A DNA stretch of 64,000 nt from NCBI GenBank assembly GCA_027622975.1, contig JAQBVN010000008.1, positions 1 through 64,000 on the forward strand. The letters are read 5' to 3'. Shown one piece after another: positions 34,016 to 43,709 of the stretch (positions are counted from its first letter, which is position 1; every line of letters starts with the position of its first letter). Position numbers and translations under genes: made by a program. Under the pieces are notes generated by a model. It saw nothing but the letters and a program-made list of their open reading frames with translations, ran no database searches and was not told the origin of the DNA. This DNA is from Bacteroidota bacterium (GTDB lineage: Bacteria; Bacteroidota; Bacteroidia; Flavobacteriales_D; Sanyastnellaceae).

Positions 34016-36472
34016 ATGACCATGTCATCGCATCCACATTCCACCGCAAGTTTTCAGCCTTTCCATCGCCCGAGAAAGGCAGGCTTCGTGCCCAAACAAG
34101 GCTGGCCCCTTGGCCCGTGGATGGTCGTGGCATTCATGGGGTTCATGACCATGTCGGCAACTGCCCAATCCTTCACTGTCAGTGGTCGAGTGACCGACGC
34201 CTCCACAGGCGAGTACGTCCTAGGCGCCAACGTCGTCCACATCGACAAAGGACGCGGTGTGTCCACCAACATTTACGGGTTTTTCAGTTTGACTGTGCCC
34301 GCTGGTGAAACGACCTTGCAATGCACCTTTGTTGGCTATGTGCCCCAGACGCGCACATTTTCAGGAACTGAAGATGAAGTCTGGAATGTCGAGCTTCTCA
34401 CGCAATCCATTGAGGTGGATGTGGTCGAGGTCGTAGGGACAGCAGGCCAAAACACCCAAAGCACCAACCTTGGCAAAGCCGAAGTGGAAATGGCAACCAT
34501 CCAACGGCTACCTGCATTGATGGGAGAAGTCGACGTTTTGAAAGCCATTCAATTGCTCCCAGGAATTCAATCTGCAGGGGAAGGCAACAGTGGATATTAC
34601 GTCCGAGGAGGAGGCCCGGACCAAAACCTGCTTCTCCTCGACAATGCCGCCATTTACAACGCGAGCCACCTTTTTGGGTTTTTCAGTGTGTTCAACGCTG
34701 ATGCCATCCAAAGCGTGGAAGTGTACAAAGGGAGCATGCCCGCGCGCTTCGGCGGCCGGGTGTCCAGCGTGCTTGACTTGGCCATGAAAGAAGGAAACCG
34801 CAAGGAATTCAAGGGAAGTGGCGGCATTGGACTGATCAGCTCCCGACTGACCCTCGAAGGCCCTGTGAAGAAGGGCGTGTCGAGCTTTTTGGTCTCTGGG
34901 CGTCGAACCTACATCGATGTGCTGACCAAGCCCTATGTCCAAACCACAGAAGCTGCAGGATCCGGGTACTACTTCTACGACCTCAACGCCAAATTCAACC
35001 ACAAATTCAGCGACCGAGATGAGGTGTTTGTCTCGAGCTACTTTGGCCGGGACGTGTTCAGTTTTCAGAGTGCTGATGCTGGATTTGGAGCCTCCATACC
35101 GTGGGGCAATGCCATGGTGTCCGCGCGATGGAACCACATCTTGTCCGACAGGGCGTTCCTCAATGTCAATGCAACGTTCAGCGACTATGAATTTGCCTTC
35201 GAATCGGGGCAAGACGATTTCGAATTTGGATTTGAATCCGGGGTTCGAGATTGGAGCGGCAAGGCTCAATTGAGTTGGTATCCCAACCTCCGGCATGACA
35301 TCCGTGCGGGTGTAGACTATGTGCGTCACACATTTGTACCCACCTCATTCTTCGCTCGGCAAGGGGACACAGAGTTTGATTTTGGTCAAGCAGTGGTGAC
35401 AACCAGTCACGAAACTGCGCTGTACATGGAAGACGCCTTCGACTTGTCCGATGCTTTAAGAATCCATGCCGGTCTGCGGGGCAGTGATTTCAGACATGTG
35501 GGTCCATTCACTCGCGTAACCCCAGGCCAAGGCCCCGGTGCACTGCCAGACTCCGTGACCTACGGTGCAGGGGAACTGGTGAAGCGCTATGGAAATTGGG
35601 AACCTCGCGTGAGTGCCCGGTTGATCACGGGCCCCCGAAGCAGCGTCAAGGCAGGTTGGTCAATCAACGCCCAATACGTTCACCTCGCCTCGCTGTCGGC
35701 CACAACCACCCCTACCGACGTGTGGGTCCCGAGTTCTGATTTGGTCGCCCCCCAAACTGGCCGGCAGATCAACGCGGGGTATTTCATGGATTTGGGCGCC
35801 AACCGCGAATGGGAATGTTCTGTCGAAGCATACCACAAGCAGCTTCAAAACCTTGTCGAATATGCTGAAAACACCAGGCCTGACGAGAACATTGGAACCA
35901 ATCCGGACAACAACTTGGTCTTTGGCGAAGGGACATCCTACGGTCTGGAGTTGTTTGTCAAGCGGAAGTTTGGTGAATTGAATGGCTGGGTGGGCTACAC
36001 GTGGAGTAAGACGGACCGTCAGTTTGATGAACTCAACGGTGGAAATCCTTTTCCTGCGAAGTTTGATCGTCGGCACGACTTGAGTGTGATCGCGGATTGG
36101 ACGCCTTCCCCCCGGTGGAACTTCTCAGGGGCTTTTGTCTATGCCACGGGCAACACATTGACCTTGCCTGTTCAGCGCTATTTCCTTGAAGGACGAATCA
36201 CCGATGTCTACGGTCCGAGAAATGGATACCGCATGGTCCCTTACCACAGGGCGGATGTCAGTGCGACTTTCTACCCGAAGAAAAATGACAAAGACCAAAA
36301 GGTTGAACGCCGCTGGGTATTCAGCGTATACAACCTTTACAACCGAGCCAACCCCTTCTTCTTGTTCTTTGACAATGAAGGGGATCTTTTGGAAGGAACA
36401 CTTCAAATCCAGGCGAAACAAGTGAGCTTGTTCCCCATCTTGCCTTCGATTTCTTGGAATTTCAGTTTTTGA
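34016..36472 (+). CDS. TonB-dependent receptor with carboxypeptidase-like N-terminal domain
   Basis: The 818-residue outer-membrane receptor has a signal peptide (hydrophobic core WMVVAFMGFMTMSATAQ), a carboxypeptidase regulatory-like domain (SFTVSGRVTDASTGEYVLGANV to TFVGYVPQTR), a plug (LPALMGEVDVLKAIQLLPGIQSAGEGNSGYYVRGGGPDQNLLLLDNA) and a C-terminal barrel. Such receptors import siderophores, peptides or glycans using TonB energy. A SusD partner is not adjacent, and the C-terminus resembles the non-Sus, RagA-independent type. It is followed at 22 nt by an ABC exporter. Confidence 0.93.
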   Translation: MTMSSHPHSTASFQPFHRPRKAGFVPKQGWPLGPWMVVAFMGFMTMSATAQSFTVSGRVTDASTGEYVLGANVVHIDKGRGVSTNIYGFFSLTVPAGETTLQCTFVGYVPQTRTFSGTEDEVWNVELLTQSIEVDVVEVVGTAGQNTQSTNLGKAEVEMATIQRLPALMGEVDVLKAIQLLPGIQSAGEGNSGYYVRGGGPDQNLLLLDNAAIYNASHLFGFFSVFNADAIQSVEVYKGSMPARFGGRVSSVLDLAMKEGNRKEFKGSGGIGLISSRLTLEGPVKKGVSSFLVSGRRTYIDVLTKPYVQTTEAAGSGYYFYDLNAKFNHKFSDRDEVFVSSYFGRDVFSFQSADAGFGASIPWGNAMVSARWNHILSDRAFLNVNATFSDYEFAFESGQDDFEFGFESGVRDWSGKAQLSWYPNLRHDIRAGVDYVRHTFVPTSFFARQGDTEFDFGQAVVTTSHETALYMEDAFDLSDALRIHAGLRGSDFRHVGPFTRVTPGQGPGALPDSVTYGAGELVKRYGNWEPRVSARLITGPRSSVKAGWSINAQYVHLASLSATTTPTDVWVPSSDLVAPQTGRQINAGYFMDLGANREWECSVEAYHKQLQNLVEYAENTRPDENIGTNPDNNLVFGEGTSYGLELFVKRKFGELNGWVGYTWSKTDRQFDELNGGNPFPAKFDRRHDLSVIADWTPSPRWNFSGAFVYATGNTLTLPVQRYFLEGRITDVYGPRNGYRMVPYHRADVSATFYPKKNDKDQKVERRWVFSVYNLYNRANPFFLFFDNEGDLLEGTLQIQAKQVSLFPILPSISWNFSF

Positions 36473-36493
36473 CCAAGCATCGGACGGCACCGA

Positions 36494-38395
36494 ATGAAGT
36501 CTCTGCAAGCACTCAATGGCATGATTTGGCGTTACAAGGGGCATGTCCTCCTTGGCATCGCATTCATCGTGCTGACGAATGTCTTTGCAGTTTGGGCTCC
36601 GTCCATGATCGGAGAGGGAGTGAACACCTTGCGAAGTGCCCAGTCCACCTACCTGATCCCACTGGCTGATGGAACGAATTTTGAAGAGATTGATGGGACC
36701 AAACTGACAACGCCTGGCAACTTGACATGGCTGTCCAAGGCGTTGGGTATCGGCGCAATCTCTGCCCCGACACAGGAAAGTGAGGTCTTGGATTGGATTG
36801 TGTGGGTGGGAGCGATGCAGGCCGTCCTGTTCCTCGTGGCCTACTTCATCAAGGGCATCTTTTCCTTCCTCACGCGTCAGACCATCATCGTGATGAGCCG
36901 GCACGTGGAATACGACTTGAAAGCGCGCATCTACGACCAATACCAACGCTTGGATGCTCAATTCTATCGTGCCAACGACACGGGGGATTTGATGAATCGA
37001 ATCAGCGAAGACGTCAGCAATGTTCGCATGTATCTCGGGCCGGCCATCATGTATTCGCTGAATTTGGTGGTCCTTGTGTTGATGGTGGTTGGGGTGATGT
37101 GGTACATCGACCCCGTGCTGACAGCTTTTGCCCTGCTCCCCCTTCCATTCATGTCGTTGGGAATCTATTGGATTTCCGCCAACATCCACCGAAAGAGCGA
37201 TGCCAAACAACGCGCCCAAAGTGCCGTGTCAAGCTTCGTGCAACAACACATGGCAGGCATCCGCGTGCTCAAGAGCTTTCACCGAGAGTCCGCGTCGGCC
37301 GACAGGTTTGACGAAGAAACGGGCGTGTACAAAAGGCGCGTGCTTGAGCTTGTCAAGGTGGAGGCCATGTTCATGCCCTTGATTGTCTTGCTCGTGGGTT
37401 TGAGCACCATCCTGACCATCTATGTCGGGGGGATTCGGGTGGATCGAGGCATCTTGGAATTGGGAGACATTTTTCAATTCGTCTTCTATGTGAACTTGTT
37501 GACGTGGCCTTTCGCTTCTGTGGGATGGGTCACTTCGCTCGTCCAAAAAGCCGAGGCCTCCATGGCACGCATCCTCGACTTCATGGAGGCGCGACCTTCC
37601 GTCACCGAACCAGCCTCTGACGGACGAATGCAAGGTGTGAACCCAGGGTTTGTCCTCTCCTTTCAAAACGTCTCTTGGACCTACCCAGAGACAGGCATTG
37701 AAGCCGTTCATGACCTGAGCTTCACACTGAAGGAGGGTGAGAAAGTTGGCATCACTGGCCGGACGGGATCAGGCAAATCCACTGTGTTGCAGTTGGCCAT
37801 GCGCATCATGGATCCCACCGAGGGCACCATCTCGTTGGACGGAACGTCCCTGCACGAATGGAAGCTCGAGACCTTTCGTTCTCACATGGCCTATGTGCCC
37901 CAGGATGTGTTCCTGTTCTCAGACACCATTGGAGAAAACATTGCCTTTGGCCGAGAAAACGTGGATGCCGATGACATTCAGGTCTCTCTGGCGGCTCGGG
38001 CAGCCGGTGTCTCTGAGGATGTTGAGGCTTTTGACAAGGGATACCATACCCTGTTGGGAGAGCGTGGCGTCAATTTGAGCGGTGGCCAAAAACAACGCGT
38101 CAGCATAGCCCGGGCCCTGATCCGTCAATCTCCCATTCTTTTGCTCGACGACTGTCTCAGTGCTGTTGATTCTGAAACTGAACATGCCATCTTGTCTGGT
38201 CTCTCAGCCTCGGGGAGCACAACGTCTTTGATGGTGAGTCATCGACTGTCTTCGCTGAGGGGAGCGGAACGGATTTTGGTCTTGGATGAAGGCCGACTCG
38301 TGGAAGAAGGAACCCATGAATCCTTGGTCGAAGCTGGCGGTTTGTACGCCACGATGTACGCACAGCAACAGGCTCAAGACGATCAAGAGTTTTGA
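36494..38395 (+). CDS. ABC transporter, fused permease and ATP-binding protein (MsbA/MdlB-like)
   Basis: The 633-residue half-transporter has six transmembrane segments (residues about 15-370) and an ATPase domain with Walker A GRTGSGKST, the LSGGQKQR signature, Walker B ILLLDDCLSAVD and the H-loop VSHRLSSL. Homodimers of this type export lipids, peptides or drugs. It lies 22 nt after the TonB receptor, suggesting co-transcription. An unusual long periplasmic loop between TM1 and TM2 (about residues 40-105) contains the TYLIPLADGTNFEEIDGTK segment. It is convergent with the LVIVD/MopE-type gene (16 bp apart). Confidence 0.93.
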   Translation: MKSLQALNGMIWRYKGHVLLGIAFIVLTNVFAVWAPSMIGEGVNTLRSAQSTYLIPLADGTNFEEIDGTKLTTPGNLTWLSKALGIGAISAPTQESEVLDWIVWVGAMQAVLFLVAYFIKGIFSFLTRQTIIVMSRHVEYDLKARIYDQYQRLDAQFYRANDTGDLMNRISEDVSNVRMYLGPAIMYSLNLVVLVLMVVGVMWYIDPVLTAFALLPLPFMSLGIYWISANIHRKSDAKQRAQSAVSSFVQQHMAGIRVLKSFHRESASADRFDEETGVYKRRVLELVKVEAMFMPLIVLLVGLSTILTIYVGGIRVDRGILELGDIFQFVFYVNLLTWPFASVGWVTSLVQKAEASMARILDFMEARPSVTEPASDGRMQGVNPGFVLSFQNVSWTYPETGIEAVHDLSFTLKEGEKVGITGRTGSGKSTVLQLAMRIMDPTEGTISLDGTSLHEWKLETFRSHMAYVPQDVFLFSDTIGENIAFGRENVDADDIQVSLAARAAGVSEDVEAFDKGYHTLLGERGVNLSGGQKQRVSIARALIRQSPILLLDDCLSAVDSETEHAILSGLSASGSTTSLMVSHRLSSLRGAERILVLDEGRLVEEGTHESLVEAGGLYATMYAQQQAQDDQEF

Positions 38396-38411
38396 ATCCT
38401 CAGTGCGCTGT

Positions 38412-40478
38412 TTAGGGACAAGACGTGCCAAAAACCGACAAATAGAGCAGCAAATCAACGATGCTCACCATGTCCAACTCATTCATGCTTGTGACGCAAC
38501 CCATGTCACAACCAAAATAGGACAACAACTGAAGCATGTCGCTGACACTGCGTTGACCGTCTTGGTTGAAGTCGCCCATGCAAGCCGACAATTCCGCCTC
38601 ATCAATGATGCCGTCGCAATTGTTGTCCACACCCGCTGCCAGGGCCTCCGCATTGGGGTACATGGTGGCTTCTCCATCGTTGCAGTCACCTGGCATCAAG
38701 GTCCGATTGATCAAGGCCGTGCAACTCCATATGGGCGGCACCAATGAAGTTCCGTATCCATCACCATCTGCATCGAGGTACCAAGCCAATTGAGAGGTTC
38801 CCTCATCCATGAGGCCATTGCAATCGTTGTCCCACCCATCGCAGAGCTCTGGTGCGCTTGGGTAAGTGTTGACATTCCAATCCTGACAGTCCAACGGCAG
38901 GCTGGAGGTTCCCATGACCTCTCCACACCCCCACACAGGAAGGTCTGGGTTGCCATAGCCGTCTCCATCTTCATCTGCGTAATGCGCTGGCCACAAGGCA
39001 TCGTCAGTCAAAATGGCAAGAGGCCAAGAACTTCGCTGACTGTTCACAATCAACTGAGGCTGCTTGCCCCCGACACCCCAACCAAAGAATGTGAGCATCA
39101 CGCTTCCTGGCTCTTGAACAATCCAAGTGCCTGACTCACCTTCCGCCAGTTCCACCCCATCCAACTCCAGGGTCAAGGGAAATGACCATCCCTCTTCCAC
39201 GTGAAGCACCATGCTCCAAAACCCCGGATCTCCCTCTCCTTGGGCATTGCAACCTGTGATAGACACATTGGTGAGGCGCGCAAATTCAGGTCGCACCATC
39301 CACACGCCTTGTTCGATGTGGGACATCGCCACCAATCCCAACTCTTCGAGGATGACGTGTGACCATGCGCCGTGAAATCCGGGGGCATTGGAGAGGGGAT
39401 CGGGATCAAAAAAACCTCGTTCCACCAACACTGGCGACGCCGGCCATCCATCACTCAACATCCGCAGGCCCGCCCGGTAGTTGCTCTGAAACAACCATTC
39501 TCCATGGGTGTATTGGTTGTGATCCGTTGCCATCACGGAAGAATGGTAGGTCTCTGCCAGCCATGGAGCATCGAGATCGGTCAAATCAAACACGAGCGTT
39601 CGCGTGCCAGACCCCGAAGACGATTCGTCCAATTCATCCCCCATGAAAGCGTGATCATGGCTGTCCGAGACCCAGACCTGGTGCGCAAACACCGGTGAAG
39701 GGTATGTGGCATGGGCAATCTCTGCGATGTCTGTGGGATCTGTCACGTCGAGGATCCAGAGTTTTTGATTGCCCGCAGCAAACAAGAGATCCTTCCCTTG
39801 GTGCTCGACATCGGGGCCGGCGTAACGCAAAGCATGGGCATCATGAAACGTACCCCATTCAGCGGCAACGCCATAAATTTCAGGAACTCCAGGGTCGTTG
39901 CCATCAAAAATCACTGCTCCGGGACTCATTCCCGATGCACCCAATTGAATCACTTGGCCCGCCATGGGATTCACCGCAAGATTGTGGGCTGTTGCCGGAG
40001 CCGCAATGACCGTATCGGCCGCCCACATGGCCACTCCATCGGAAGGACTCCATTCCCGCAACGCCTCCAAATTGAACACTTGCATCCCGTGTTCAGATGC
40101 CTCGCTCACCACATACATGGTGTTGCCCAACACCTTGATGTCTCTCCACAAACTGACGACAGACTGGGTCGGCAACTTCCCCATGTACAACATCTTGCCA
40201 CCAGGCAAGACCTTCAAAAAAGCGGTTCCGTTGGAGCATCCCTCCAACAAATACGTTTGTTCATGTTCTTCATCCCGCCAACTCGCGATGTCGTTGACCT
40301 TTTCAGTCATCAAGGAACTCACACCCACAAAATCTACAGCCTCCACATTCCATGACTCTGCCCCTGTGATCAATTCCAAAGAGGTTTGGGCGTTGGCAAG
40401 CCTTGTCCAATTCAACCACATCACAACAACACACGCCCCGTGAATCCAGCACATCCAAAAAGGAGGAACAGAGAACAT
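38412..40478 (-). CDS. Large secreted protein: LVIVD/choice-of-anchor-type region, MopE-like metal-binding repeats, dockerin-like C-terminus
   Basis: The 688-residue protein has a signal peptide ending NAQT and a beta-propeller-like region with LVIVD-type repeats (residues about 80-380). An Asp-rich block follows with paired MopE-like metal-binding motifs: LDCQDWNVNTYPSAPELCDGWDNDCNG and GDCNDGEATMYPNAEALAAGVDNNCDG. Near the end, DFNQDGQRSVSDMLQLLSYFG resembles dockerin/EF-hand repeats. The MopE motif is a copper-binding, secreted element in Methylococcus; function here is unknown. A canonical T9SS type A C-terminus is not visible. ATG 40478 was chosen; no clear promoter was seen in the 65-bp divergent gap. 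Confidence 0.75.
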   Translation of the reverse strand: MFSVPPFWMCWIHGACVVVMWLNWTRLANAQTSLELITGAESWNVEAVDFVGVSSLMTEKVNDIASWRDEEHEQTYLLEGCSNGTAFLKVLPGGKMLYMGKLPTQSVVSLWRDIKVLGNTMYVVSEASEHGMQVFNLEALREWSPSDGVAMWAADTVIAAPATAHNLAVNPMAGQVIQLGASGMSPGAVIFDGNDPGVPEIYGVAAEWGTFHDAHALRYAGPDVEHQGKDLLFAAGNQKLWILDVTDPTDIAEIAHATYPSPVFAHQVWVSDSHDHAFMGDELDESSSGSGTRTLVFDLTDLDAPWLAETYHSSVMATDHNQYTHGEWLFQSNYRAGLRMLSDGWPASPVLVERGFFDPDPLSNAPGFHGAWSHVILEELGLVAMSHIEQGVWMVRPEFARLTNVSITGCNAQGEGDPGFWSMVLHVEEGWSFPLTLELDGVELAEGESGTWIVQEPGSVMLTFFGWGVGGKQPQLIVNSQRSSWPLAILTDDALWPAHYADEDGDGYGNPDLPVWGCGEVMGTSSLPLDCQDWNVNTYPSAPELCDGWDNDCNGLMDEGTSQLAWYLDADGDGYGTSLVPPIWSCTALINRTLMPGDCNDGEATMYPNAEALAAGVDNNCDGIIDEAELSACMGDFNQDGQRSVSDMLQLLSYFGCDMGCVTSMNELDMVSIVDLLLYLSVFGTSCP

Positions 40479-40543
40479 GCGGGAACTTGTATGGTTATGA
40501 GAACACATTGGGGGCAAACCAAAGAAGAGGAATTAAGATACGA

Positions 40544-41452
40544 ATGAAATCTCAAATCAAGATAGCCATCACAGGCGCTTCTGGATTGTTGGGGCGAGCC
40601 ATGGTTGATCACTTCGCTACCCGAGGCCATCAGATTTGGACAATCGGCCGCGGAAAGACCTCTTCCCCCCTGGCGACGGGCCATATTCCGTGGGACCCAG
40701 CCCAAGGGATGCTCGAGTCTGATGGGTTGAAAACCATGGACGTCGTGATTCACCTTGCCGGCGCCAATGTGGGACAGCGCTGGACAGCTCGACATCGCCG
40801 AGCCATCTTGGAGAGCCGAGTCCTTGGAACGCGGCTTTTGATGCATGCTCTGAAAGAACAAGACTTCAGAGGCACCCTCCTTTGTGCATCGGCCGTTGGG
40901 CTGTTTGGGGACAGCGACATGCTTCATGTCGAACGGGATGAGGCCGGTACAGGATTCTTGGCCGATGTGGTGAAAGCATGGGAACAAGAAATGACTTGGG
41001 ATGATCCCCTTGATTTTCGCGTTGTGGGACTGCGCCTAGGTGTGGTGCTCTCCCCGGATGGAGGGTCTCTTCAACGCATGAAACCCATCTACCGATGCGG
41101 ACTTGGTGCACCCTTGGGAACAGGAATGCAATGGATGAGTTGGATTCACATCGACGATGCCGTGGGAGCCTTTGACTGGTGCTTGCAGCAAACCCATCTC
41201 CGAGGCCCTGTGCATGTGGTGGCACCCCAACCTGTTCAAAACCGGAACTTCTCAAAGGCCCTCGCCCGGGTCTTGGGGAGTCCTCATGTGGCACCTCGGG
41301 TCCCATCTTGGGTCCTTCGAATGATGCTGGGCGATCTGGCTGATGTCGTTTTGCACTCTCAACGGGTCTCACCCAGCCTTTTGGAACAATCGGGGTTCAT
41401 CTGGAGACATCCCGATTTGGAAGGAGCCTTGAAAGATTGTCTCTGCCCCTGA
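40544..41452 (+). CDS. TIGR01777-family NAD-dependent epimerase/dehydratase
   Basis: The 302-residue protein has the Rossmann glycine loop ITGASGLLGRAMVDHF near residue 8, VVIHLAGANVGQRWTARHRRAILESRVLGT and the C-terminal DUF1731-type segment (APRVPSWVLRMMLGDLADVVL). TIGR01777 proteins are SDR-like, named YfcH in E. coli, with unknown substrate; some affect cell division or plastid phenotypes. The ORF extends upstream through the divergent gene, so ATG 40544, with a purine-rich stretch upstream, was chosen. A strong terminator lies 64 nt downstream. Confidence 0.85.
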   Translation: MKSQIKIAITGASGLLGRAMVDHFATRGHQIWTIGRGKTSSPLATGHIPWDPAQGMLESDGLKTMDVVIHLAGANVGQRWTARHRRAILESRVLGTRLLMHALKEQDFRGTLLCASAVGLFGDSDMLHVERDEAGTGFLADVVKAWEQEMTWDDPLDFRVVGLRLGVVLSPDGGSLQRMKPIYRCGLGAPLGTGMQWMSWIHIDDAVGAFDWCLQQTHLRGPVHVVAPQPVQNRNFSKALARVLGSPHVAPRVPSWVLRMMLGDLADVVLHSQRVSPSLLEQSGFIWRHPDLEGALKDCLCP

Positions 41453-41515
41453 GCATTGCGGGTCATGTGGGTCCATCGTGCCTCCTCGAGAAAGGGATTA
41501 GCGCTCCCAACAGAA

Positions 41516-41547
41516 AATAAAAAGGGCCTCCGAAGAGGCCCTTTCTC
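41516..41547. terminator. Bidirectional intrinsic terminator
   Basis: Stem AAAGGGCCTC / GAGGCCCTTT with loop CGAA (41521-41544), preceded by A-rich and followed by TC sequence. It separates the convergent epimerase and FAS1 genes. Confidence 0.85.
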
Positions 41548-41585
41548 ATGCTGAAATGCGGCGAAAGACTCGCCACAGACGAGCA

Positions 41586-43460
41586 TCACTTCACCACGAG
41601 CTTTTGTGTCATATGCATGGATCCTTGGCTCCATTCTACAAAATACACTCCCGAAGTCCACCCTTGGACATCCAAGGTTTGGGCTCCTTGAGGCAACGTT
41701 GCCAACACCCGACCGGTCATGTCTCGAACGAGAACCACCGCGGTCGAAGGAACGTTCATCAAGCGCACTTGGCCCTGAGCAGGGTTAGGTGCCAACGTCC
41801 ACGCGACGTTCATCTCTTGGACATCATCCGTCGGAGGCAACAACACAGCATCAATCACGTGAACCACGCCGTTGTCAGCTGTCAAATCTGCAACCGTCAC
41901 GAGTGCTGTGCCATTGATGATGACACCTTCGGCCGTGATGTTGATCGTGATGTCTTGACCGTTCAGAGTCGTGACTGTCATGCCATCGCTCAAGTCGGTG
42001 CTCATGACTGTGCCGCTGGCGACATGGTAAAGCAGAATTCCGGCTAAATCCGGATTCGCCAACAAATCCTCAGCCGTCACCTCCAGCGTTTCGAACAATG
42101 TGGTGAAGGCCGCGTCCGTCGGGGCAAAGACCGTGAACGGACCTTCGCCTTCGAGGTTGACATCGAGACCAGCCGCGACGACAGCCAATTCCAGGACCGT
42201 GTGGTCCTCGCTGTTGGTGATGATGTCTGCAACTGTTGTGGTCTGAGGTGGTGCTGGCAACAAAACTGCATCAATCACGTGAACCACGCCGTTGTCGGCT
42301 GTCAAATCCGCAACCGTCACGAGTGCCGTGCCGTTGATCACAACGCCTTCTGCCGTGATGTTGAGCGTGATGTCCTGACCATTGAGCATGGTCACCATCA
42401 TACCGTCGGTGATGTCTCCACTCATCACACTCCCTGCCGCAGCGTGGTAAGTCAACACCACTTCGAGCATCGGGCTCGCCAAGAACATCTCCAAAGTCAC
42501 GCCCAACCCTTCGAGCGCCGTTTCAAGCGCGTCATTCGTCGGAGCGAAAACCGTGAAAGGTCCTTCACCGGCGAGATCATCGTCAAGACCCGCTGCCACG
42601 ACAGCCTGAGCGAGGTACGTGTGTTCTGGGCTTCCCGCAATGATGTCGACTACAGTATTCGTCTGAGGCGCTGCAGGCAACAAAACCGCATCAATCACGT
42701 GAACCACGCCGTTGTCAGCCACAATGTCCGCCACAATCACTTGGGCATTGTTCACAAACACGCCATCCGCTGTGATCGTGATGGTGACGTCCTCACCGAG
42801 CAAGGTCGTGATGACCTGGCCGTCGCTCAAATCAGCACTCATCGCCAAGCCCGCCACAACGTGGTAGCTCAAAATGTCTCCCAAGGTGGGCAATGCCAAA
42901 AGTTGTTCCGCTGTGATGCCCAGAGCAGTGGTCAATACCGTGATGGCCGAATCCGTGGGCGCAAACACCGTAAAGGGGCCTTCACCGCTCAACGCATCCA
43001 CCAAGCCAGCAGCGACCACTGCTGCTTCGAGCAAGGTGTGGTCTGGGCTGTCCACAATGATGTCAACCACAGTTGTGTCAGACACAACCACGGGGTTGAC
43101 CGTGATGGAGGCCACCATGCCATTCAAGGCATGCTGTCCAACGCTGCAATCGTAGTTGTAGGTTCCAGGCACATCAAAAGTGACTGTGCCCATGCATACA
43201 CCTGACGCCATGCCGGACACGACAGGCAGGTAAAACTCTGCCGGGTTGCCAAAATTCTCACCTGAGATGGTGCTGGCAATGCCGTTTACATCGTGGTTTC
43301 CGGCAAAATTGATGAATGCCACACTCTCTCCTTGGTTGATCACAAGATCTGAGGGTGTGTATGAAAAGCTCTGGACGTTGATCGTATGGTCAGCTTCACA
43401 TTGCGCGATGGCCAAGGGAGCGAGAAGCATACCCAAAGCCCAAATGAACATGTGTTTCAT
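41586..43460 (-). CDS. Secreted cupredoxin plus three FAS1 domains with T9SS sorting domain
   Basis: The 624-residue protein has a signal peptide (ending IAQ), a plastocyanin-like domain (residues about 25-122) with all type-1 copper ligands visible (His56, Cys105, His110, Met115), three fasciclin (FAS1) domains of exactly 140 residues repeat spacing (from about residue 130 to 548), and a C-terminal T9SS sorting domain (NPAQGQVRLMNVP to HMTQKLVVK). FAS1 domains mediate adhesion. The joint copper and adhesion layout suggests a surface protein; an electron-transfer or copper-linked role is inference. An adjacent hairpin, but no canonical promoter, lies upstream. Confidence 0.88.
   Translation of the reverse strand: MKHMFIWALGMLLAPLAIAQCEADHTINVQSFSYTPSDLVINQGESVAFINFAGNHDVNGIASTISGENFGNPAEFYLPVVSGMASGVCMGTVTFDVPGTYNYDCSVGQHALNGMVASITVNPVVVSDTTVVDIIVDSPDHTLLEAAVVAAGLVDALSGEGPFTVFAPTDSAITVLTTALGITAEQLLALPTLGDILSYHVVAGLAMSADLSDGQVITTLLGEDVTITITADGVFVNNAQVIVADIVADNGVVHVIDAVLLPAAPQTNTVVDIIAGSPEHTYLAQAVVAAGLDDDLAGEGPFTVFAPTNDALETALEGLGVTLEMFLASPMLEVVLTYHAAAGSVMSGDITDGMMVTMLNGQDITLNITAEGVVINGTALVTVADLTADNGVVHVIDAVLLPAPPQTTTVADIITNSEDHTVLELAVVAAGLDVNLEGEGPFTVFAPTDAAFTTLFETLEVTAEDLLANPDLAGILLYHVASGTVMSTDLSDGMTVTTLNGQDITINITAEGVIINGTALVTVADLTADNGVVHVIDAVLLPPTDDVQEMNVAWTLAPNPAQGQVRLMNVPSTAVVLVRDMTGRVLATLPQGAQTLDVQGWTSGVYFVEWSQGSMHMTQKLVVK
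41836..43095. repeat. Three direct 420-bp repeats inside the FAS1 gene
   Basis: Homologous blocks start at 41836, 42256 and 42676, spaced exactly 420 bp (140 codons). A 30-bp stretch around CATCAATCACGTGAACCACG is virtually identical in all three. The two units nearest the 3' end are the most alike. Confidence 0.85.
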
Positions 43461-43709
43461 GAAACAGGGTTTGAAGGTTGATGACCTGACAACACTCTAA
43501 GGCTGGGAATGTTCTTCTTTGATTTTTTTTTGACCCCATTGAACCACGTTCCTCAAAGAGTGTTGTGAGGTTGTGGTGTTCAAAACCACGAGATCGTAAG
43601 GTGTTTTGATCCAACTCATTTGGAACAAAGGGCGGCCCACTTCGGTGGGCCGTTTCCTTGACCAATGTTGAGGGCAACCCTCCATCACATGAACTTTGAA
43701 GATGCAGCC
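43461..43709. other. 249-bp divergent intergenic region with an orphan hairpin
   Basis: The region separates the FAS1 gene and photolyase. A T9 run lies near 43525. A strong stem-loop (CGGCCCAC / GTGGGCCG, loop TTCG, 43633-43652) is followed by TTT on the plus strand, as in a terminator, although no annotated plus-strand gene precedes it. A short minus-strand frame (43619-43497, 40 codons) is not convincing. A small plus-strand RNA ending at the hairpin is possible but unproven. I see no canonical promoter for either flanking gene. Confidence 0.5.

Noticed and set aside
42201-43205. 334-codon plus-strand frame antisense to the FAS1 gene
   Set aside because: A shadow of the FAS1 repeats, with His-rich composition and repeats copied from the opposite strand.
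43497-43619. 40-codon minus-strand frame in the 249-bp intergenic region
   Set aside because: It is short, has no promoter element or homolog that I recognise, and is overlapped by alternative frames; not listed as a gene.
43510-43660. A tRNA gene in the photolyase-FAS1 gap
   Set aside because: A GTTCAA-like string exists, but no cloverleaf or acceptor pairing could be drawn.
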